64,000 nucleotides of DNA. It comes from Arctopsyche grandis (Eukaryota > Arthropoda > Insecta > Trichoptera > Hydropsychidae). Shown piece after piece: positions 54,047-64,000 of the stretch. The notes beneath the pieces were generated by a model. The model was not told the origin of the DNA. It searched no databases and saw nothing but the letters and a program-made list of their open reading frames with translations. The stretch's first letter is position 1, and the number at the start of each line of letters is the position of its first letter. The position numbers and the translations under genes were made by a program. The stretch is taken from positions 11,150,001-11,214,000 of the forward strand of contig NC_135360.1 in the NCBI RefSeq assembly GCF_051622035.1. The letters are read 5' to 3'.

Positions 54047-55403
54047 TTATTTTATTTTAAAAAATCAATACCATAGAGACTTGACAGGTTGCCCCAAAGC
54101 GTCAATGTGATTTTAATACAAATAATAAAAATTACAAAAAAAACATAAAAAAAATAATAAAAATCATAAATAAAAAAAAACATAAGAAAATAATAAAAAT
54201 CATAAATAAAAAAAAAAACATCATAAAAAAATAATAAAAATCAAGTAAAAAATATGTACACAAAATAAAAACAAAGAAATAAGATTGAAAAATTTATATC
54301 GTGCTATTTAGGATGTGTTCCACCAACTCAACATAACTGGCATCGAATAGGTCCAAGTAATGTGCCAGTAAGTTAAGGAGTCGAACAGCTCTCGAGAGGG
54401 GGGAGTTCATGAGCACGTTTGATTTAGCCCTAATTGGTAAAAATATATCATGTTTTCTTAAAACTCTACGATTTTCCGGGGCCCAGAATTTTAGTTTCTC
54501 CAGGATAGTGGGATTGTGAATCTCTCCTCTAAGTAATTTTACGAAATGTTTCCCAAGAAATAAATCTCTTCTCTTTGCCAGGGAGTTGAAACCCAAAGAT
54601 CCCAAGACAAAGGCACTAGGGAACAGATATGGATAAAATCCAAATGTCTTCAGATATAAAAATCTAAGGAATTTCCTTTGGACTCGTTCCAACATTAGAG
54701 AGTAACGAAGTTGATAGGGAGACCATATAATGGAGCCAAACTCGAGCACACTGCGAACTAATGTACAATATAAGAGACGAATGGCAGTGAGCCCTAGTTC
54801 GGACGAATTACGGATTACGAATCCAAGGATTTTTGTTGCCCTATCACAGATATTCTCAATGTGAATGTTGAAACTCCAACTATTTTCGAAGACTATTCCC
54901 AGATCAGATATAAATAATTCTCTCTGAAGAAGAGAATCATGAAATTTATACGGATATTTAATAGGAGAACGAGAACGAGAGTAAGAAATGACCCGACACT
55001 TTAGGATATTGAAGGGAAGTTTATTAACATTAGCCCATTCATAAATAGAATTCAAATCCTCTTGCAAATAAAGAGCGTCAGGTAAATCAATTATTCTCTT
55101 ATAGATTTTTAAGTCATCCGCATATAATAAAAATTTAGAATGGTGAATAGAAGATTGAATATCGTTGATAAATATTAGGAATAATAAAGGGCCAAGATTT
55201 GATCCTTGGGGAATCCCAGAAGTGGCAACATACTCATAAGAAAAGCAACTCCCAAACTTAACGAATTGACGTCGATCCTGTAAATAAGAAATAAAAAGAC
55301 CAACAAGATTATAAGTAAATCCAATAAAACTTAATTTACTAACCAAAATTTTATGATCAACTTTATCAAACGCCTTCTCAAAATCAGTATATATTACATC
55401 CAT
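54047..55403 (-). mobile_element. 5'-truncated LINE with 3' stem-loop
   Basis: Reverse transcriptase ORF (54294-55403), an A/T-rich 3' UTR with repeated aaaaatcataaataaa units (54120-54245), and a terminal hairpin (minus strand cacattgacgctttgggg, caacctgtcaag) before a taaaataaataaa tail. The tail hairpin is of the type shared with the SINE. Confidence 0.8.
54294..55403 (-). CDS. Non-LTR retrotransposon reverse transcriptase, 5'-truncated
   Basis: 369 residues. It begins inside RT motif A (VIYTDFEKAFDKVDH, first catalytic Asp), continues with VATSGIPQGSNLGPLLFLIF, the catalytic LLYADDLKIY, then LPFNILKCRVISYSR, ISDLGIVFENSWSF and a thumb/C-terminal region with SVLEFGSIIWSPYQ, ending YVELVEHILN. 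Motifs A to D and the thumb are intact and there is no internal stop; upstream RT motifs and the endonuclease are lost. The Met at 55403 is simply the first Met after truncation. Its C-terminus matches the relic at 23.9 kb. Clade not assigned (CR1/Jockey group is my guess). Confidence 0.88.
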   Translation of the reverse strand: MDVIYTDFEKAFDKVDHKILVSKLSFIGFTYNLVGLFISYLQDRRQFVKFGSCFSYEYVATSGIPQGSNLGPLLFLIFINDIQSSIHHSKFLLYADDLKIYKRIIDLPDALYLQEDLNSIYEWANVNKLPFNILKCRVISYSRSRSPIKYPYKFHDSLLQRELFISDLGIVFENSWSFNIHIENICDRATKILGFVIRNSSELGLTAIRLLYCTLVRSVLEFGSIIWSPYQLRYSLMLERVQRKFLRFLYLKTFGFYPYLFPSAFVLGSLGFNSLAKRRDLFLGKHFVKLLRGEIHNPTILEKLKFWAPENRRVLRKHDIFLPIRAKSNVLMNSPLSRAVRLLNLLAHYLDLFDASYVELVEHILNSTI

Positions 55404-55589
55404 TTGATATATATTACATCCATTTGATTTGATTATGCGTAATGATGGTATTCGGCACTTATGTATGTATGTATATACAAAAGTTTGATCAGAAGGGATG
55501 CGGCGGTACGGATATGGCGTAACTGAGTACGTGTAACGTTTTTTTTTGCATTTTCAAAACTATCCAAAAACGTGCTGCGTACCTCTCTG

Positions 55590-56545
<956 letters not shown>

Positions 56546-56559
56546 TCACTTGCATGTAT

Positions 56560-58680
56560 GTACATATTTGTATGATTCGTCATCTGCAGCCATATACGGA
56601 TGATTGAATGGATCTGTTATCTTAAAATATTACAAACACGTTGTTCTTTAAGGTTTTACGTTGCGACCGCGCACTAAAACCATCCAAATTGGATACGTGC
56701 ACATTCGTATATTATTTAAGTTTAAAATATTGCAAAGATTATTTTATTTTATGCATGCGTGCGAAGCGTACAAAGCCGCAAAGGTCTCTAGTCCACTGAA
56801 AAATTTAAGATTAAGTCTGTTGGGAAATTTGGAAATTTTCGACAAAAAGAAAGAAAACCAAAATAAAAAAATCACACAAGCAATTTAATTAGGACACTCT
56901 TTTATTCAAGCTTTTTTCGTACGCCTGGTAAGAAATAAAATAAATCCGACACCACTAGAAATTCTTTCATCCACTTATAAACACTATATTTAGCTCTCAA
57001 CGAGAGCTACGTATTGAAATGTGTAATAGGCATCGCGAGTTTGCATACATTACGCGCGTAAGTATCTTAACCCTTATCACTCGCACAAGTGGCAACAATA
57101 ACAATAACATTCTGCACACACTGGCACACATGCACGCGGGGTCATTTGCAGATATTTTCGTATTGAAGACGTTGGCCTTTCTTGCCCACATCGCCAAATA
57201 ATAGAATAAGCGACTTAAGTGGTAAATTGGTCCGGCTTATTCATCTCGACGCACTGCCCACCACTGACAAGAACAACAAACCCGACACTTTGAGATGTGC
57301 ACGATGACCACATGTTCAATTTTATTTTTTCCTTTTGCATTGATTTTTTCAATGAAATCAAAAATTAATTTGACTACCTGATCCATTGAACATTATATTT
57401 ACTTATGTACATATATGACAGTTTTTTGGAGATATTTATTGTTATGATAAAATCCAGTAATAAAAGTGCTAAATTTAAAAGGTACAAACAGTCAAAAATG
57501 TATTCGAGGAATATAAGAAGTATAAAAACAAAATTCGATAATGAAACATACATACGCGTTCACACATACAGGCTATGAGAGCATTAAGAAAAGACTTACA
57601 CAAGACAAAAGTTCTACTTCCGGTTGTTAGATTTTGTTCAAAATTTTTTTATTAGTTATCATCACTATAAATATTATAAGCATGAAATATCAAAAAGATA
57701 AAAATAATTTAAAAGGTCAAAATAAAATGATGAAATATTGTTTAAGAAAAACTTCTGGCTTACGAATTCTAACCAAAACCTTATCAAATTAAAACGAAGT
57801 TTTATCTAAGTTAAAACGAAGAATACAAATATAAATTTTCAGCTGGATACATTCAGTGACAAGAGGAAAAAATCCCGCTTTCGGTAAATACATTTAATGA
57901 TTTTTTTTTATTTTAGATAAAGTATCTTAATAGTTATTATTACGTACGTGTGTACAATGCTTTTTGTTCAAACGCTTGTAAACAATGATAAACTTTTGGA
58001 GTAATATTGATAGATTTACCATTTTATCTAAAGAACCATTCGTGAGCTTCATTTTTGCACAAAATATTCATTCCACCCACCAAATAATTGTCGCTTCATA
58101 CCGGTACAGGAGAATATGCTATAAAACTGCATTATGTGCAAAGTGAGTCACTTGAATACATTAAGATTTATGACGGCCATAAAACTAATAAAACCCGAAA
58201 ATATATCATCTCAGTCATGATTTGAATAAATTGTTTAACGCGGTATTAAAAATAATTCCTGAACACTATTTAACTATTAAATTCACTCTAAAAAGCAACT
58301 GAATACATAATAAGTACATATCTCAAGACATTGAAGTGGCTCTCTATGGAGGATCTAACCCAGACATAAATAGTTTTTGTACAATGTGAAAGCAAAATTG
58401 TAAACTTTAATAATACATCCATAAATATATAAGCAACAATACAGTGTTTCTTAAATTATTTGGAGCCCCTTTAGGCATATAAAAATGTACCCATTTATGA
58501 AATATAAAATTTTTCAGTAATAACCGAAACATATTTAGATTTTCGTTAATATTATTTTTCATACCCCACTATCTTATTTAATGTTTTCCATTCAAAAGTA
58601 GATCCGCTCTAATGGCTGAATCAATGGTAGACCTTCAGAAGCTACTATATCTAGTAAAATCAAACAGACGAAGTTTTATG
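56560..58680. other. No gene identified
   Basis: AT-rich DNA without supportable coding sequence or recognised element. Confidence 0.35.
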
Positions 58681-58689
58681 ATCGTCACC

Positions 58690-59140
58690 CGTGAAACTAC
58701 GAGAGATGATCTTGGAGGCCAGTAGTTGGAGCAAGTCCAGGAGTTCCGGTACTTGGGCGGGTTGCTGAACGACAAATCAGACTCTGATGACGATGTCAAA
58801 GTCCGTATTGCAATAGCGCAAGGACAATTCGTGAAGTCCAGGAGAGTGCTTTGTAACAGGCACCTTAGCATAAAAATACGTGAAATACTTTGTTTGAATG
58901 GTTATTTTATACGGAAGTGAATCGTGGATGTTAAAAGTGACTACCATAAGAGGAGTTGAAGCATAGCTGGGTGTTATCGAAGAATGCTTCGCATTTCCTG
59001 GACTGAACAAGTGACAAGCGACACTATCTTACGAAAGATAATTAATAACAAAAAACTCGGCTACTTCGCGCATTTCATGAGAGGTCCAAAGTACCACCTG
59101 TTGCAGATCATTATGGAGGGAAATTAAACAAGAAAAATAA
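58690..59140 (+). pseudogene. RTE-type LINE ORF2 remnant
   Basis: Frame from 58726: EQVQEFRYLGGLLNDKSDS, then VKVRIAIAQGQFVKSRRVL. After frameshifts come RMLRISWTEQVTSDTILRKI and KLGYFAHFMRG. This order (FxYLG.., RI..A...F, RISW, GYFxHxxR) is the C-terminal part of RTE-type reverse transcriptases. Several stops and shifts; dead. Confidence 0.7.
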
Positions 59141-59149
59141 TAATATAAT

Positions 59150-59560
59150 CCGTCTGGTGCGATATCTGGTGATCTTCATTATATTGTATGGATTAGAGAC
59201 ATGGACGCTAAAAAATAGAAAAAGGGACATGTTAGATACCTTCGAATTGTGGTCTCCATCCTTAAAGAGCTGACTGTTTCAGAAAGATCTTCATAACATG
59301 CAGAAAAAAGGTTCTTTCCTACTTTGGCCACATTGCCAGGAAGAATGGGAGAGCTTAGAGAAGCTAGTAGTCTGGAAGTAGTGTGAGTGAGGACGGTCTC
59401 CCATAAGATGGTCACATCAAATTAAATAACTGATGGGATCGTCCCTAAACGTTGCTTTCAACTTAGCACAAGACTAGGAGGAGCAGAAGCGGATCGTCCA
59501 TCAGATTCCAGATGATATAAATGACCATGACGCTCAGCATTGAGCAAACGAGAAAGAAGA
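59150..59560 (+). pseudogene. Second RTE-type ORF2 remnant
   Basis: ILYGLETWTLKNRKRDMLDT, YFGHIARKNGRA, GRSPIRWSHQIK, SSLNVAFNLAQD and finally HDAQH, in changing frames. This is the same C-terminal region as the preceding relic but a different, more 3' copy. Dead. Confidence 0.7.
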
Positions 59561-59674
59561 AAAAGATGAAAGGAAAAATTGAGGGACGTCTCAGAGTGGG
59601 TCATAAATAACTGTCCAGGTTGCAGAACATTAAAAACTGGACAGGAAAGGTACGGAAACTTAGAGGTGTACGTG

Positions 59675-60375
59675 GCACGTTTTTTTTTAAGATAGTTTTG
59701 CACATGCGAGAAAACCCGCCTAAGGTACAACAAATATGTCCGCGGCGTCCGTGATATTTTATCCTTGTATTGAGTTTCGACAGTGATCGAAAAAACGCGA
59801 TTAGGCCAAATCTGCATTTTCATGTACCTTCGCAAATTTCACCCTATAGAGTGTTTTCAGTGATATTTTATCTTTGCATTGTCATAGGTTTGATATTGAT
59901 GGACAACGGTGATTTCCATAATTGGAGAAATATAAGAAAAACTTGTCAAAATAATAAGACCGTACGAATTAACAATGACATGAAGACACACACCTCTCAC
60001 AGCTGGAATCCACATTCGCGCCCCACACCACATTTTTTAATGTGTTCTTAACAATAAAGACACAGAGGCACACAACACGTGTTTTTTTTTTAGATAGTTT
60101 TACACATACAAAAAAAATTTTGCTAGGTCAAACCTGTATCGTCGCGTCCCTTTGCAAAACTCACCCCATGGAGTGTTTTCAGTGATATTTTATCCTTGTA
60201 TTGTAATAGGTTTGACAGTGATGGATAACGGTGATTCCCATATTTGAAGAAATGTAAGAAAAACTTGAAGCAATGGTAAAATCGTACGAATTAACATTGA
60301 AATGAGGATACGCCTCTCACAGTTGGAATCCGCCTTCGCGTCCCGTACCGCATTTTTTAATGTCTTTTTTTATAG
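59675..60375. repeat. Diverged tandem duplication, about 322-bp unit
   Basis: gtgttttcagtgatatttta starts at 59851 and again at 60173. Downstream, ggtttgatattgatggacaa, cgtacgaattaacaatgaca and ctctcacagctggaatcc recur with small changes. A third partial unit starts near 59748. Non-coding, origin unknown. Confidence 0.75.
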
Positions 60376-61890
60376 AAGATATTTGACAGCATAAAAAGTC
60401 GGAAATAATTTCAACAAATTTTTCGAATTAAGAAGAAGAATATACATATTATATGTACAACAGTATCAATAATTTAAAACACATCTTAATTTTAATTCGC
60501 GTGACAGTCAACCTATCAAAAAACAAATCAGACAAACAAACCCATATTGAAATATAACCGAAAACGGACCAACGACCTATCGAAACATAAAAAAGTTGTA
60601 ATACAAACACACATATGTACACACAACCCTAAATATGTATATTATTTCAGTATCGATCGCGTCGAGGAAATTTTAAATTACACCTTTCGTCCGACTTTGT
60701 TAATTTGGTATTTATGCGTAATTTGAAAAGTGAAAGAGCCTACGAAAATGATCGAATGCGACATTTCGTTTTCGTAAATAATTCATTATCAACGAGCAAT
60801 TAGATACATACAATACGCTTGTATAGGTACGCACGTCACACTTTCCGCTTTGGGGCGTGGGTCATCAAAAAAGGTCATCAAATTTTAACATGCCCACATA
60901 TCTATCTATATTTTTACACACTGCTCGATATATGTAACTAGCCGTTAATTGCCACGGAGGATTTTCTACATACGTTTTTGAAAAAAAAACAACAAAACAA
61001 ATCTTTCAGCAACAACGTTGCACGATTAAAGAGACTGACGTGCACTTGTACGGTTTGTTGAAATAAAAATATATGTATAGTTTTAAAAAACGTCATTTTA
61101 ACACCACAGATGAGAAGCATGTTACACATACATACAATATATTTCATTGACAGTGACCTTGTCCGTGACAGGTGAAATACAACAGACGATAAAACATTGT
61201 TGCGCACACCTTTTCTACCGTTGCAAGTTTAAAAATTTAATCAAGGTCAGAATCGTCTCATATCGCTTATCAATAATTGCGATATTGAAACGTACTTATG
61301 AAATTTAATATTAATAGAATTTTCAATGTGATGCAAAAGCTAGTTAACATAATTTTATTTCCCGTGTAATTGAATCGATAGTTCTACTAATTGGAAACGA
61401 TGCGGTTTTACGATAGACGATAAATCAACTGAAAATTGTGCTAATTTTTTAATGTGCTACTTTCGCTTTACGTTGAAAAAACTGAATGTCACAAAAGTGT
61501 ATGTCACATTCTGAATGCGTTATTCGACAAATACGTCATCTACATCTTAATTTAGATGCTCGTCTCATGCGCGAATCCGCAGATTATACGAACGCTTAAC
61601 TATCATAATATACAGTAATGTAAAAACGTGTACATACATTGTAATGGAATTTTTTATGTCAATAATTGAAATTGAAAATGTTCTGCTAAAGCGGCTGTCA
61701 GTTTAACTGACACGAAAAGAAATTTGAAAAATTACATATTAAGATCAAACATACATAAGTATTTCTAAGGAAAATCAATTGCTTAATTTGAATGCATAGA
61801 AAATGATATTGAAAAGTTTACAATAAATTTCATACAAACCCACAAGTAAAATGAAAAAACTTTTAAACATCCATAAATCATATTTTATCA
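60376..61890. other. No gene identified
   Basis: AT-rich with scattered CpG. No element of the families described here and no convincing coding sequence. Confidence 0.35.
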
Positions 61891-61894
61891 TAGG

Positions 61895-62182
61895 ACTAGC
61901 TGAACCCCGGCATGCGTTGCAATGCCACAATAATGCAAGTAATTCCCATTCCCGTTCCCGTTCCCGTTCTCGTTCTCATTCTCGTTCCCGTTCCTATTTT
62001 TCGGAAAAACGCAGGCATCGAACACATTTGAAATTATTGGGTTGCAATGACACTCATTCCCGTTTTTCCGGTTTCCGTTCCCGTTTTTTCCCGCTTTTTT
62101 TCACAGTAATCTTCCCTGACATGCATACAACAATCCTAAAAGTTCCATTGCAATCGCTTCAGTGGCTTAGGAGCCTATTCGA

Positions 62183-62262
<80 letters not shown>

Positions 62263-62280
62263 TTCATTTTTATATATATA
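61895..62280 (-). mobile_element. Helitron-like end with microsatellite-linked body
   Basis: actagctgaaccccggcatg opens the unit (CTAG with T outside when read on the minus strand). It is followed by (cccgtt)n, and the modules gacatgcatacaacaatc, ttcagtggcttaggagcc and (CA)n 62184-62259, ending in a short TA run. Same modules as 26636-26885 in reverse. Confidence 0.5.
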
Positions 62281-62307
62281 TAGATTTCCCGGTCAATATA
62301 AAGTGAT

Positions 62308-62480
62308 TGTAGGGTATTCCAAGTTTGTGGAAAATAGCGTATATGGGGAATAGTGGGGCTGTTCGGATTACTGCGCTTCCGAACACACAGCTACCTGCCT
62401 TTAAAAGGAGGGAAACACGGTGGACTGGAGACTCTCTGACTTTGGCCTATCATTTGGATCTCTGAACCCACCCCTACACA
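62308..62480. mobile_element. Short solo-LTR-like unit
   Basis: Starts TGTAGGGTATTCC and ends CACCCCTACACA, with a TATA-like ctttaaaagg. The last 50 bp match the end of the solo LTR at 28.3 kb (tcatttggatc, tgaacccacccctacaca). Flanks GTGAT and GTAAT agree at 4 of 5 bases. 173 bp. Confidence 0.5.
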
Positions 62481-62506
62481 GTAATATGTTTTGATTGAAG
62501 TTAACT

Positions 62507-62590
62507 TTATGACTCATATATGAACCGTTATAATTGAAAGCGGCACAATTACACTTTTCTTCATTTCGAGAAATATCTCACAAAACATTA
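62507..62590. mobile_element. MITE family B, terminal fragment
   Basis: gactcatatatgaaccgtta and ttcatttcgagaaatatctc correspond to the first part of the family B copy at 41640. Confidence 0.55.
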
Positions 62591-62612
62591 TACATATACA
62601 CCAAGTACATAC

Positions 62613-62749
<137 letters not shown>

Positions 62750-62989
62750 CTTTGATTCAATTATTTCCGACTAAGCTATTATATATATATACATACAGCG
62801 TTTGTCAGAAAATCACTTTTTCAAACACACATTTTTTTGTCGTCGGCTAAGTATTCGTAGATTGGATAAGAATTACAATCATGTACAATCGATTTTAAAA
62901 ATTGATTGTGTTCAATAAATATTATTGTACATTTATTATAAAATACTCCAGTGTCACATGAGTAGGTAAAGATTATGCATACATAGACA

Positions 62990-63610
62990 ATGACATATAT
63001 TAAGGATCTTGGTGTAATACTCAATAATAAACTAGATTTCTCTGAACATATTTCTTTTATTACCAACAAAGCATTTAAATCTCTTGGATTCCTACTCCGC
63101 TCAACAAAACCCTTTAATGATCCTTATGTACTAAAATTACTTTATTTTTCCTTTGTAAGGTCTCACCTTGAATTTGCCTCAATTATCTGGTCACCTTTTT
63201 ATTTATCCCATATTAATTGTATTGAGAAAGTTCAACTTAAATTTATTAAATCCTTACGCTACCTTTTTCCTACCTATACCCATTCTACTGTTTCCGACAT
63301 TTTAAAAATCCTTTCTTTTAACAATCTTTCTGTCAGGCGACGACATTCTGATGCTATATTCTTCTTTAAGCTCTTAAATGGTTTTCTTGATTGTTCTGAT
63401 TTACTGAATAAGGTTAATTTCAGAATCCCAGTTCGATACTCTAGACGCGTTGCACTCTTTTCACTTGATCCTTTCAATACTAATTCCCAAAAATATTTTT
63501 ATCTGCAGCGCTTTTATCGTATGTTTAACGGAGAGCTGAATGAGGTTGATCTGTTTGGTATTTCCCTACATCAATTCAGGTCTAACATCAAGAGAATCTT
63601 GACCGATTGA
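62990..63610 (+). pseudogene. LINE reverse-transcriptase C-terminus, 5'-truncated
   Basis: 206 residues starting YIKDLGVILNNKLDFSEHI (the post-catalytic LGV..D..L.F block) and continuing with the thumb/C-terminal region SHLEFASIIWSPFYLSHI, IEKVQLKFIKSLRY and SVRRRHSDAIFFFKLLNG, to QFRSNIKRILTD and a stop. The YADD catalytic motif is upstream of the truncation and absent, so it is inactive. Related to, but clearly different from, the copy at 54.3 kb. No internal stop, hence fairly young. Confidence 0.88.
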
Positions 63611-64000
63611 TTCATTTTTTCTCCTATTCTATTTTTTCAATATTTCCATTATTTTTATACTTTAGTTTAGTTATGTAATGTGCTATTTAATCATATTATA
63701 GCTTTCATTCTTTTCCTTTTCATTTGTTTATTTTGTATTTACCTTTTTAATTTGTTTTTTATATTTGTAAATTTCAATTTCTTCTTATATTCTATCTTAT
63801 AACCTTTTCCAAATATTTTAATACTATAGTTTAATTATGCAATGTACTACATATTTTGTCATGCCTTTATTCTTTACTTTTTAATTTGTTTTCCTTATAT
63901 TTATCTTTTTCATTTTTGTAAAAATCTATTATTGGACTCGGATGTTACATATATTATTTATTTACTTTTTGTTTTTTTTATACCTATCTCTGTACATCCT
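63611..64000 (+). repeat. LINE 3' UTR with 164-bp tandem duplication
   Basis: atactttagtttagttatgt (63657) and atactatagtttaattatgc (63821) begin matching pyrimidine-rich segments. The 3' end of the element and any terminal stem-loop lie beyond the window. Confidence 0.55.

Noticed and set aside
61851..62306. 151-codon plus frame with (SR)n and (TH)n
   Set aside because: Made of cccgtt repeats and a CA microsatellite; not a gene.

Overview
The window reads as nuclear DNA of an insect: short GT-AG introns, no operon structure, three conserved animal genes at the left, then about 40 kb of AT-rich DNA packed with transposon remnants and (TA)n microsatellites. The order within insects cannot be decided from what is visible here.

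Layout. 1-6462 (+): the 3' part of a GLI-family gene orthologous to cubitus interruptus (18 exons in frame, five zinc fingers, PKA-type sites, large Asn/Gln/Met-rich C-terminal exon); its 5' exons lie upstream of the window. 6463-11000: long AT-rich 3' flank, a perfect foldback element and an internally deleted PIF/Harbinger transposon that still carries a transposase N-terminus. 11145-14714 (+): complete phosphatidylserine synthase (7 exons, 470 codons). 20542-22633 (-): last three exons of Kua/TMEM189 plasmanylethanolamine desaturase; its first exon was not found. PSS and Kua converge and both act on ethanolamine/serine phospholipids.

23-64 kb has no recognisable host gene, except one unassigned candidate exon (42954-43261). 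It holds: a tRNA-derived SINE family (seven copies or pieces across the window); non-LTR retrotransposon remnants, with reverse-transcriptase ORFs at 52073-52993 (-), 54294-55403 (-) and 62990-63610 (+) and RTE-like debris at 58.7-59.6 kb; two solo-LTR-like units; several non-autonomous DNA-transposon families, some with target-site duplications readable here; Helitron-like termini; and a GC-rich hairpin satellite (38.8-40.3 kb) standing out sharply from its AT-rich surroundings.

Most interesting signals. (1) A 3'-terminal stem-loop shared by the SINE and several LINE tails, with a conserved loop and stems that change but stay paired. (2) The hairpin satellite, whose 90-bp unit keeps several frames open by arithmetic. 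(3) An apparently lineage-specific 430-bp MITE with long palindromic ends, one copy broken by a solo LTR. (4) A Mutator-like element with an 11-bp duplication that splits a decayed coding stretch. All family and clade names come from motifs read by eye; no database search or alignment was run.
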